Origin: Colias croceus
Lineage: Eukaryota; Arthropoda; Insecta; Lepidoptera; Pieridae
Direction of reading: 5' to 3'
NCBI RefSeq assembly: GCF_905220415.1
Contig: NC_059564.1
Span: 1,872,501 to 1,936,500, forward strand
Length of the DNA: 64,000 nucleotides
Under the pieces are notes generated by a model. The model made no database searches. It saw only the letters and a list, made by a program, of their open reading frames with translations, and was not told the origin of the DNA. Below are positions 13,801 through 21,312 of the stretch, one piece after another. The position numbers and the translations under genes were made by a program. Position 1 is the first letter of the stretch, and each line of letters starts with the position of its first letter.

Positions 13801-16800
13801 AATTTACTTATAAATAACAGGAATATTTAACGATTTTAATCATAATTTTATAAATTAGTTATAAGACAGTTAATTGTTTCAGTTTGAAATATAAAAAGAC
13901 TAGAATTTCGCCCGCAGTTTCGCCTGCTTAGTCAAAGAAAAACTCGCATAGTTTCCGTTCCCGCTGGATTTCCGGGATAAAAAGTAGCTTATGTCTTATT
14001 CTGGGTCTTCAGCTACCTACATACCAAATTTCATTGTGATTGTTTCAGTAGTATTTGCGTGAAAGAGTAACAAACTGTCGCATTTATAATAGTAGAAGGA
14101 TGATATTATATACAGATGAATAGGTACATAATAATCGCAATTGATATATTATTTTCCTTGGTGTTTTCATTGTCATTCTTTAAGAGGCTAGCAATTAAAA
14201 AAAATTGCAACATTAATTTAAAATGATTACGAAATTCTCAGTACTAAAAATAAATTAGGTACATCGCATTATTTTTGCTGACGCTACATTTTTTAACAAA
14301 ATAACTGAATTTTTCGCACTTCTAGCAATTAGAATGAGAAGGCATGAATTAAGTAATCTTGTTAATGGACACAAATATTAGTCTGTATAGGTAGGGCTAT
14401 AGGTTGGGCTTGAGTTAATTCATTAATTATTTTTCATACCAAATGTGATATTGTCCATACTAATATTATAAATGCGAAAGTAAATCTGTCTGTCTGTCTG
14501 TTACTCAATCACGCCTAAACTACTGAACCAATTTTCATGAAATTTGGTATGGAGATATTTTGATACCCGAGAAAGGACATAGGCTACTTTTTATGCGGGT
14601 TTTTCTTTGACTGCGCGGGCGAAGCCGCGGGCGGAAACCTAGTTTTTATATAAAAGTCAACGACAGTCTGATAACTGGCACAAATTGTAGTAGAATATCA
14701 CTTTCAATGTATGAAATTTATATATGCTTAAAACTATAGTCTACTAGCTTTCCGCCCGCGATTCGCCCGCGTTTTTCAAAGAAGAACTCGCTTTTATCCC
14801 GGAAATCCCACGGGAACTGGAACTATTCCAGTTCCCGTGGGATTTCCGGGATAAAACCTATCCTATGTGTTAATCCAAGTAACCCTCTATATGTGTGCTA
14901 AATTTCACTGTAATCGGTTCAGTAGTACCTATTTGCGTGAAAGAGCAACAAACATACACACATACATCCATCCTCACAAATTTTCGCATTTATAATATTA
15001 GTAGGATTGTTTTATGTATAGTATTATTACAGATAATAATATTATACCAACTATTATAGGTAGTATCAAATTTAATAAATTGGCTACGTTTTCTGTTGCG
15101 TAAAAATTCATTTACATAACTACATAATATACAAAATTGCTCTACCGTTTTATTGTCACCAAAATGTTTCGAATAACAAAAAAAGAAAAGACTCCAATAG
15201 AACCTTGTTATAAATTTGAGGGAAAATTTCACAGAAAATTCGCTAAGTAACGAAACGTAATTTCATTAACGCAAATAACCTTACCTGCGTATTTGCTCTG
15301 CTTTTAGTGGAAGGAATTACTTTTTTGTGAATGTGTCTTTTTTAAATCTAAATAACAAGGTGATAAAAATATTAAGACGATCGATTTATGCAGCTATACT
15401 TGTATTTTAAATTCGAAAACAACTCTTTGTTTTTCTTTTACGATTCCACATAAACAATTATACGATTGTACGTTTTGGATGAATTTTTGTATGTCGATAA
15501 AATATGTGGAATATATGGAATACTGTCGAAGATACTTTTATTTTGGAAAATAGTTTACAATTGGAAGAGCACAATTTCATATAAATTCACTATAACTTGA
15601 CTGAAATTGCGATTTATAAATGACTAGTTAAGGCATGCAGTTTCACTCAGATAAAAGTTGCCTATTAGTTAAATCGAAAGTGGTCAAAGTTAGTTCCTAC
15701 TCAAATTATAAAAGTTCCTACAGGATAGGAAAGGGCATATTCTTTTAATAAGTTCAATTAGATTGAGGCTTTATTCATTTTTTTTGAAGTCGTCTAGTAT
15801 TATATTATTATTTTTTTCACAGATGAAGGCGGGAGATGCCTGCCGGCGTTTGCTGGTCGAAAACTTGGGGAGATATGCAACCGTGAAAACCAATGTGACG
15901 CCGGGCTTGTATGTGAGGAGGTTCTGCCAGGTAATTGTAGTTTAATATATCATATACATAATGGTTATATAGTTTAGATTTTGATAAAATGTCTTAAAGA
16001 ATAGATTATTTTTTTGTTTAGAAATGGCAATGTACCTAAATCACTTTATAATATTATTGTAAAAAGAATTATTTAGATTCGGTTCTTAGTCGGATTTAAT
16101 ATTGACTGTGTAATATGTATTTGTAGTTTGTACACTATGAGTCACAGTTGGGTTTCAAAATCATGTCCTTTTATAAAGTCACAGTATAATAATAAAAAAA
16201 ATGTTTTAATGTTAGTTTACTGACCTATATCATACTTTGTTACTCATCTAGGAGTTTTGCCGATACATATGTGTTTAATTAGCACTATTTGCCTTTACAA
16301 TAGGTACCTATAACAGCTTGAGTTCATTGCTTATTGACATGTCTGGTTTGTGTAAATATTTCACAAATGTGTGTAACATAATATTTGTTGATGATGGAAA
16401 AATCTATCTTTCGGACATCTACTTGAATTAAAGGATATACCTATTAAGTATATATTGACATTTACATTACAATTGATTTAATTAATTTAAGATTATAATC
16501 GATACAAATAAGACAAAACAATGTAAAGAATGTAACGTTTATTAAAATAATAGTTACCTACCTGCTACATCACAGTACTACATGAATTTTCAATTAATAT
16601 TTAGTACTTATCTAGGTTTTCAATAGTTCCTAGGAAAAGATCATCTACTACAGGCATACCTGTGTAGGTATATGCCGCAGGCAAATTGTATAATTTCGGC
16701 ATTTACAAACGGCGTCGAAATTAAAATCGTAAATTCTCGACGTAAAATTAAATACTTACCCATCGTTTTATAGGTGTGTAGTAGGTTGTGTAGGTTGATT

Positions 16801-18515
16801 TTTATTTGTGTTTAATAAAAATCAACCTACACAACCTACAAATAAGGTTCAAATCCAGGTGAGATGCACGTCTGCCGCCCGCCCACCGCCGGCCACAAGC
16901 AGTACAACGACGATTGTACCACGTCCAGTGAGTGTGACGTCACACGGGGCCTATGCTGCATCATGCAACGCCGTCACCGACAGAAGCCGAGGAAGGTAGG
17001 TTAATAAAAGTGGTAAAATGTTTTATAAAGCTAGGTATGTCATTATTCGTCGACCAATAAAAAGAAATATTTTTCGTGCATTTAAATTTTGACGAAATTA
17101 TACAATGAAAATAATTGAACACATAAACATAGGCTAGTTAGGTTCTTCTTTAAAAAAATAAATCAAATTCAAAAATATTTATTCAGTAACAAATCTGTTT
17201 ACAATAATTATACCATTCATTGAGACATCCTTTTAAGCATTTAATAAAAGCATGGGTAATGTTTTATTTTACATGATTGTACCACACTTATAATAAGAGA
17301 GTAATTACTAATTTATAGAAGAGAGCTACATAATACATTATTGATTACCTAGAAGTCATTAACATAATACATATTGCGTCGTCGAACTAAAAATAGAAAC
17401 CATAATCCTTAGTCGACTATATTACTAAATAATATACTACGTATACAACTAAAACTGACTACGTGACCAAAATGTCTAAGCAGATATAATATCAATAATA
17501 TAAAATACATAGTCGTGTTTTCTTCATATAATATAGAGTTTCTATGTTGAATACAAATATTTATTGCTTCTTTGTGATTCGATAGAAATATTCCAGATTC
17601 ATCAAAAAATAAAACTATTTTTCTTGCATGAAATTTTGACGAAATTAGATATACCTACAATGAAAACAATTGAACACATAAACATTAGCTAGGTACTTCT
17701 TTGAAGAAAATAAATGAATATGAAAGTTTTTGGCCCGTTATTTTGTACGCGAATGAAACCGCAGGACATAGCTAGTTCATTTTATTCCAATAATTATTAA
17801 TGTACCATGTTTTCCTTTAACGATATTACAGTGATTTCGAGGAAACATCACTGTAATTTCCAAACGAATGGTTATTTATTACGTGGGTCTTTTACTGGAA
17901 AAACAGAATATAAAAATTACATTATTATAACCGCGTGTTATAATTTCCACGAATAAGAAGTCCCTTCTCTTTACTGGAATATTTTCTTTAGCATTTGTTT
18001 TTCTAATGTTATATTCATTCTGTTTGTTTAGAAAAGCTTATGCCTACACAATTTGATTGTTTTTTCAGTTATAATAGGTCATACGTTTCTCGGTACGATT
18101 TTTTTAAATATATCTTATTTTCTTCTTTACAAATAATACTAACATAATATTATTGTTATTTTCACGTTTTTTCTCTCCATAAGAAAACTGTCATAGCAAA
18201 AACGTTAAAAAATGCGGAATGGCTCCAGTCGTTCTTGAGTTCTACTGGTTCTACGCTCATCAACACATTTGGAAATTCATTTTTACACACCATTCATCCT
18301 CACAAACTTCGATTTTCTCTCCCTCTTAACGCACGAGCTGACTCTGGCCAGCAACTATTCATAAAAATACATACTTAATACAACATTCTTTACAGAGCTG
18401 CGGATACTTCAAAGAGGCTCTGGTATGCATAGGCCCTGTAGCCACCGACCAGATCCGCGAAGCTGTCCAGCACACGGCTGGTGAAAAGAATATCGGCGTC
18501 TTCAGAATGCACTAA
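4323..18515 (+). CDS. ITG-like: Prohormone-3 / ITG-like neuropeptide precursor (5 coding exons)
   Basis: Joining 4323-4463, 6488-6620, 15823-15930, 16859-16995 and 18396-18515 gives one open frame of 212 residues. All introns are GT-AG and the phases fit (0, 1, 1, 0). Residues 1-17 are a signal peptide cut before WGGLFNRF. The mature chain has 16 cysteines in clusters at 71-88, 97-122, 133-161 and 175-184, a colipase/prokineticin-like spacing. The basic stretch QRRHRQKPRK (164-173) and the block IGPVATDQI (185-193) agree with my memory of the honeybee Prohormone-3 family. Such proteins are secreted from neuroendocrine cells; receptor and processing are poorly known. The dibasic-ITG end I recall from the bee protein is replaced by GEKNIGVFRMH. 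The introns are full of Helitrons. Family assignment is from recalled sequence, not a search. Confidence 0.9.
4494..4680 (-). mobile_element. Degenerate Helitron in intron 1
   Basis: Reverse-oriented element beginning (its 3' end) with CTAG and a CGCGG hairpin remnant at 4494, followed by the typical TCGGTTCAGCCGTTCCTGA stretch. Its 5' end is not clear. Confidence 0.5.
4786..4812. repeat. (TA)n microsatellite
   Basis: About 13 TA repeats within intron 1 of the ITG-like gene. Confidence 0.8.
4977..5126 (-). mobile_element. Helitron-like fragment
   Basis: CTAG at 4977 and the terminal hairpin CCGCCCGCGGCTTCGCCCGC mark a reverse-oriented Helitron 3' end. The body is degenerate and the 5' TC end uncertain. 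Confidence 0.6.
5274..5395. mobile_element. Short TIR element, family D
   Basis: GAAGTGAAACTTCTTT at the left mirrors AAAGAAGTTTCACTTC at the right. Relatives lie at 9503, 34190 and 58479. No coding capacity. Confidence 0.55.
6210..6280 (-). repeat. Possible tRNA-derived SINE fragment
   Basis: On the - strand a polymerase III B-box-like GGGTTCGATTCC is present. No tRNA cloverleaf, A box or full element can be drawn, so this is at most a SINE remnant. Confidence 0.25.
6488..6620 (+). CDS. ITG-like: ITG-like exon 2 (first cysteine cluster)
   Basis: Acceptor TTCCTAG|GTG. It codes an acidic linker (VEPEEIYAEALEG) and then C-x4-C-x5-CC-x4-C (residues 71-88). It ends ACAG|GTAGG in phase 1; the split codon completes as Asp with exon 3. 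The core of this exon is repeated twice just downstream. Confidence 0.9.
6670..6758 (+). pseudogene. Partial duplicate of ITG-like exon 2 (short, damaged copy)
   Basis: The segment ending at the GTAGG donor codes NCCRGLCLET, matching the 3' part of exon 2 (DCCRGLMCLET) with one residue lost before the last cysteine. The donor and following intron sequence are copied too. There is no acceptor or first cysteine pair, so it is probably dead. Confidence 0.65.
6769..6838 (+). CDS. Candidate alternative exon 2 of the ITG-like gene
   Basis: A third copy of the exon 2 core lies behind a usable acceptor (CTGACCAG) and ends at the same GTAGG donor. Its frame is open and reads TYCYSSPC and then IRNGDCCRSLVCLKT. 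All five cysteines are kept. Entry is phase 0 and exit phase 1, as in exon 2, so it can replace exon 2 without a frameshift but cannot be included with it. It would lack the 21-residue acidic linker. Substitutions are mainly conservative (T to R, G to S, M to V, E to K). Whether it is ever spliced in is unknown. Confidence 0.45.
7032..7109. repeat. Imperfect inverted repeat
   Basis: ATGTCGTGG at the left mirrors CCACGACAT at the right, with further pairing inward and a GATCGATC core. It is possibly a small MITE remnant. Confidence 0.4.
7464..7651 (+). mobile_element. Non-autonomous Helitron, family C
   Basis: Starts TCACTAGATAGTATAAAAC and ends with the GAAGCCGCGGGCGG hairpin plus CTAG|T. 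It lies in intron 2 of the ITG-like gene. Confidence 0.75.
7775..7893. mobile_element. Harbinger-like MITE, 119 bp
   Basis: Long terminal inverted repeats: GGGCCGATTTTGCAATCC at the left mirrors the right end, and both then run into TTAAAATTTATT. The 3-bp duplication TAA flanks both sides (7772-7774, 7894-7896), as for PIF/Harbinger elements. Confidence 0.65.
8104..8316 (-). mobile_element. Helitron-like element, family A
   Basis: CTAG at 8104 and the CCGCCCGCGGCTTTGCCCG hairpin give the 3' end. The body has the family phrase for a degraded ATCCCGGAAATCCC segment. The 5' end lies near the GACAGACAGACAAAC stretch. Confidence 0.65.
8365..8520 (+). mobile_element. Helitron family B, partial
   Basis: Contains TTGAACGCGCTAATTTCAG and TTTATCGAGGAAGG as in the intact copy at 9064. 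The CTAG end is missing. Confidence 0.6.
8902..8970 (-). mobile_element. tRNA-derived SINE, 5'-truncated tail copy
   Basis: (ATC)n followed by AGCCCATATACGTTCCCACT and the next bases up to about 8970: the 3' tail of the SINE seen complete at 63610. Confidence 0.75.
9064..9265 (+). mobile_element. Non-autonomous Helitron, family B
   Basis: Starts TCTATACTAATATTATAAAG, carries TTGAACGCGCTAATCTCGGG and ends with the GC-rich hairpin and CTAG|T. Complete by both ends. Confidence 0.8.
9385..9699 (+). mobile_element. Helitron-like element containing a family D block
   Basis: TCTATAAAAATG at the start and CTAG|T at the end fit Helitron termini. The middle (9503-9627) contains a diverged copy of the D-family block with GAAGTGAAATATTTTTGGC. 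Whether D is nested or a native part of this Helitron is unclear. Confidence 0.5.
9814..9927. repeat. Two back-to-back near-perfect palindromes
   Basis: 9814-9839 pairs with 9842-9867 (26 bp, 2-nt loop). 9864-9894 pairs with 9897-9927 (31 bp, 2-nt loop). The two palindromes share four bases and each could extrude as a cruciform. They lie in intron 2 of the ITG-like gene. Confidence 0.85.
10045..10195. repeat. GC-rich block of unknown origin
   Basis: About 150 bp of GC-rich sequence (for example CTCCCCACTCCGACGGGCGG) in very AT-rich surroundings. It has no long frame and resembles a retroelement fragment I cannot name. Confidence 0.35.
10643..10833 (+). mobile_element. Non-autonomous Helitron, family C
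   Basis: TCACTACATAGTATAAAAC start, GAAGCCGCGGGCGG hairpin and CTAG|T end. It lies in intron 2 of the ITG-like gene. Confidence 0.75.
11045..11150 (+). mobile_element. Probable LINE 3' UTR fragment
   Basis: The phrase GTGGAAATCGCTCATAGCGA is of the kind found in 3' regions of lepidopteran non-LTR elements. Its boundaries are not visible. Confidence 0.3.
11317..11500 (-). mobile_element. Helitron-like element, family E
   Basis: CTAG at 11317 with GCTTGTCCCGGCTCTGCC behind it marks a reverse Helitron 3' end. A relative lies at 35381. The 5' end is approximate. Confidence 0.5.
11510..12013. other. Intron 2 DNA, nothing recognised
   Basis: AT-rich sequence without exon-like or repeat-like structure that I can support. 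Confidence 0.4.
12014..12193 (-). mobile_element. Helitron family C with deleted hairpin
   Basis: CTAG at 12014 is followed by CTTACCGCTTTGTCTAAAAC, so the usual GC hairpin is deleted. The 5' end reads CTATGTAGTGA at the right border. Confidence 0.65.
12194..13030. other. Intron 2 DNA, nothing recognised
   Basis: AT-rich, no supported feature. Confidence 0.4.
13240..13400 (-). mobile_element. Helitron-like element, degenerate family C
   Basis: CTAG at 13240 with the hairpin CCGCCCGCGGCTTCGCCCGC; the body decays toward 13400. Confidence 0.6.
13900..14098 (-). mobile_element. Non-autonomous Helitron, family A
   Basis: Reverse copy with CTAG at 13900, a degraded hairpin and the family A body (GGATTTCCGGGATAAAAAG). 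Ends near TTTATAATAGTAGAAGGA. Confidence 0.65.
14454..14642 (+). mobile_element. Non-autonomous Helitron, family A (complete)
   Basis: Starts TCCATACTAATATTATAAAT and ends with GAAGCCGCGGGCGG and CTAG|T. It is the family of Helitrons widely found in Lepidoptera. Confidence 0.8.
14744..15006 (-). mobile_element. Helitron family A with a 31-bp internal palindrome
   Basis: CTAG at 14744 and TTTATAATATTAGTAGGA near 15006 mark the ends. Inside, 14792-14822 pairs perfectly with 14826-14856 around a 3-nt loop because the ATCCCGGAAATCCCACGGGA segment is present twice, head to head. Confidence 0.75.
15009..15822. other. 3' end of intron 2, nothing recognised
   Basis: AT-rich. The last bases form the acceptor TTTTTTTCACAG for exon 3. 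Confidence 0.5.
15823..15930 (+). CDS. ITG-like: ITG-like exon 3 (second cysteine cluster)
   Basis: Completes Asp-92 and codes EGGRC through VLP, with cysteines at residues 97, 110, 116 and 122 (pattern C-x12-C-x5-C-x5-C). The acceptor is TTCACAG and the donor CCAG|GTAATT in phase 1. Confidence 0.9.
16781..16839. repeat. Perfect 26-bp hairpin just upstream of exon 4
   Basis: 16781-16806 pairs with 16814-16839 around a 7-nt loop. It ends 19 bases before the exon 4 start at 16859 and occupies the place where branch point and pyrimidine tract would be expected. Confidence 0.9.
16859..16995 (+). CDS. ITG-like: ITG-like exon 4 (third cysteine cluster and basic stretch)
   Basis: Acceptor AAATCCAG is weak, with few pyrimidines. 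The exon completes Gly-128 and codes EMHVCRPP to QKPRK, with cysteines at 133, 147, 153, 160 and 161, then the basic run QRRHRQKPRK. Donor AAG|GTAGGT, phase 0. A CRE-like TGACGTCA happens to lie inside the exon. Confidence 0.9.
17065..17715. repeat. Pair of diverged direct repeats in intron 4
   Basis: About 100 bp at 17065-17165 recurs at about 17605-17712 with substitutions (shared phrase TTGAACACATAAACAT). The spacing is about 540 bp. The bases between them include an inverted LINE-tail-like stretch. Confidence 0.6.
18396..18515 (+). CDS. ITG-like: ITG-like exon 5 (C-terminus and stop)
   Basis: Acceptor TTCTTTACAG. It codes SCGYFKEALVC, the conserved-looking IGPVATDQI, and GEKNIGVFRMH before TAA at 18513-18515. 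Confidence 0.9.
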   Translation, partial: SCGYFKEALVCIGPVATDQIREAVQHTAGEKNIGVFRMH

Positions 18516-19090
18516 TTTCTCTTTCGGAGTAAAATGAACAACCCATCCTTGAAATTACTCCAACTGTTCATTCTACTCTTACGGATTGTTCATTTATGAA
18601 TCGAAATGTTCGTTCACTTTGTTCCTTTCTCTCATGAATCACGATGAACATTTTTATTCATAAATTTTACATTGCCAAAAATGGTACAGTTATAGAAAAT
18701 TTATAAGATTTGATTGAACTGTATCATTTTCTTGATCACTCGTTGATGTATTATTCATTAATTAACATTACAGATGGAATATTTTTGACTACCATATTTC
18801 GTAACAGATGAATAATTTGGTATTTTTTTTCACAGAAAGCACAAGATTAATGAATAATATGTCAAATTAAGGTCTACATAATGAATCATCGCTTTGAAAA
18901 ACGGTCAACTGAAAGTCCTTTTATTTATTTAAAATTACAAATATATAGTAGAAAAAAAAGAGGTTTTATTTTCAATTATTGTCAAATTGCTCTAGACATA
19001 GTCATTTAGATGTAACATTTTAATTATTCTATATCTTATGAATGTTGTTAAATAATAGAATATATATGTGTTTAATCTTTAATAAATTTA
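18516..19090 (+). other. Probable 3' UTR of the ITG-like gene
   Basis: AT-rich sequence after the stop without repeats. An AATAAA polyadenylation signal lies at 19081-19086. The real end point is not known. Confidence 0.4.
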
Positions 19091-20278
19091 ATAATAGAAC
19101 GTGATAAGTCTTCAAATTTAATATATCCTGGCTGAGGCATTTATTAGATTTAAATAATATCGATGTTGATTCAAATAAAATAACATATCATATAGATTTA
19201 TCGATTTCTAGAATAAGTTGGTGTAAAGATTTTATCTTTGCTTCTTTTATTAATAATTATAAGTACATAAATAGGTTAGGTATTTCACAATGACGTTTTG
19301 ACTATGTGTGCAATGTTGTAAATGTGTGGGTTATGGATACAATTCGCTTACTCATAGTTATACGTCAAATGTGAAAAAATAAATATACTGTCTGCTAGGT
19401 GCCTAGGTAAACGATACATATCATTGTTATATTTAAACGTAGAAATAACATTTAAATACATATCAGAGACTATCACCTATGTTCGCGATCTCGAAAAAGC
19501 GCGGGAAGACATGTTGGTTTTTTCTTCTAAAAAAAAACACAATGGATATTTCCCGCGTATTTTCTAAGATCGGGACGGCTTCCTTACCGTAAAATGTTTG
19601 CCTAATAACTGTGATGGTGTATTTTTCTGACATTGAAATAATCTATTTTTCTGCCAAAATTTAACTGTTAAAGGTATGAAATATCTTCTGATCGTTGATT
19701 CAAGGTTGGGCCTAAGCTTCGGACATAGAAATATGGTCGCCGATAATCTTGACATAGTATTAAGTCCTCATATTACTTGTATTGAATAATATGTGTTATA
19801 TTAAATGAATTATGTCAGCAATCGTGTTTTATTTTTGTTTACTTAACATACCTTCTACATAAAATATACAGTATTACAAATAATAGGTACCTACACATCG
19901 ACTTGTAAAAAAATTACACCTTTCTTCAATTAAAGTTAGTTTCAGGGTTTCCATATGCAATTTTAACACTAATACATTATTATTTTATATTATGTATTAT
20001 GAAATTTGAAACATTCAGAAACACAAATAAAAAACATCAATGCATTCGAATATTTATTAACTCTTAATAAATATCGACATTTCGAAACGTTAAACAACAA
20101 GAATCAAAATAATATAAATGAAAAATAAAAATAATATTCAGAAATACACATCTTTATAACATCAGAATTTTGTGAAATTCAGATTAAGTTAAGTATCAGT
20201 TACAAGACCTATTATGCTAAAATAAAGTTAATATAGAATTGCATACAAATATTGCACTCTTTCCTTTTATATTAATAA
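19091..20278. other. Intergenic DNA, nothing recognised
   Basis: AT-rich. A short frame on the - strand (19564-19755) has no recognisable motif. Confidence 0.4.
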
Positions 20279-20368
20279 CTAGCTGTACCCGCGACTTCGT
20301 CCGCGTGGAACAGTGACTGCGGGCAGCATATTTGAATTACAAACAGTTTGTGTAGCTGAAAATCTACT

Positions 20369-20629
20369 CTACAGTAATGCTTCCCTATAAACGATGTTTG
20401 ACGTATGGCCATCGGGGACGAAAGCATACAGGCTCCTAGGATTGCTAACGCGTGACAGAGCTACATATAACTGACCGTGCGAGAAACAGCTGATACTAAG
20501 ATCTACACCAACAACTTTAAGCGTCTGACCTTGGGCTTTATTGATTGTCATCGCAAAACATAGGCTCACCGGAAATTGCACTCGCTTAAAACTGAATGGA
20601 AAATTATTTGGTATGACGACTATAACTTT
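20369..20629 (-). pseudogene. C-terminal end of Helitron Rep/helicase (truncated)
   Basis: The frame reads VIPNNFPFSFKRVQFPV, then FAMTINKAQGQT and QLYVALSRV, ending YREALL and a stop at 20369. These are the last motifs (V and VI) of the PIF1-like helicase domain of Helitron transposases. It has no Rep domain and no upstream helicase motifs, so it cannot act alone. The frame is still open, which suggests fairly recent decay. Confidence 0.85.
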
Positions 20630-20751
20630 TTTATTTATGAACCGATTGACATGAAATAAACACTAAATGTTAAATGAAGCTTACCACAATATATTAGTGA
20701 AAACCGCATTTAAATCGGATAAGCCGTTTCTGAGATTAGCGTGTTCAAACA

Positions 20752-20808
20752 TACAGACAAACAGACAAACAGACAAACAGACAAACCGACAAACAGACAA
20801 ACAGACAA
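20752..20808. repeat. (ACAGACAA)n short tandem repeat
   Basis: Seven to eight copies of the 8-mer ACAGACAA at the 5' edge of the Helitron derivative. It is an expansion of the CAGACAAACAGA found near Helitron 5' ends. Confidence 0.75.
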
Positions 20809-21165
20809 AAAATTTTTTAACTACAGTTTTGGGTTTGGGATCGATTTAATAATAACACCTACTCATTTTTTTTTACATATTTTGATTGTACAGACACGAC
20901 TTTTCTAGAATTTTATTATATGTATTGATGATAATAATTTGAAGACAATCATATCGTAAAACTTCATACGATCTATACTGTCATATTAGGTACTATCTTT
21001 TTTAACCACATTACTTAGTTTAATGTTTAATATCACATATAATATTACATACAATGAAACATCATATTCATACAGCATAACATATTAAAAATCCTTTTTT
21101 TTTTACATAAGCACAGCAAAAAAAACAGTCAAAGACAGCTTCAGTCGTTTCAAAAGATGTTCAAA

Positions 21166-21312
21166 TTAACCGATCAAAAAGGGAGGCGGTGGGGGGTAGA
21201 AATAGGGCAGTGGAGGGGGGAAGGGGCGGTAAAAACCCCCGTAACCCAAACCAAAACCGAAACCGCGGGGGCGTCCATAGCCGTAGCCGCCATACCAGTG
21301 TGCTGTGGTTGT
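21166..21312 (-). CDS. Exon 2 of the Gly/Pro-rich peptide gene
   Basis: 48 codons plus TAA at 21168-21166. Composition shifts from Gly/Tyr/Phe (first 30 residues) to Pro/Tyr/Phe (last 18). The C/T-rich coding strand stands out from the AT-rich surroundings. ATTAAA polyadenylation variants follow near 21031 and 21024. Confidence 0.75.
   Translation of the reverse strand, partial: TTTAHWYGGYGYGRPRGFGFGLGYGGFYRPFPPPLPYFYPPPPPFLIG

Larger units (their letters stand above)
20279..20815 (-). mobile_element. Deletion derivative of an autonomous Helitron
   Basis: Read on the - strand, it starts in a Helitron-type 5' part (TTGTCTGTTTGTCTG repeats and GAACACGCTAATCTCAG), passes directly into the end of a Rep/helicase frame and finishes with the hairpin CGCGGACGAAGTCGCG and CTAG|T at 20279. 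The body between 5' region and helicase tail is deleted. Confidence 0.65.
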
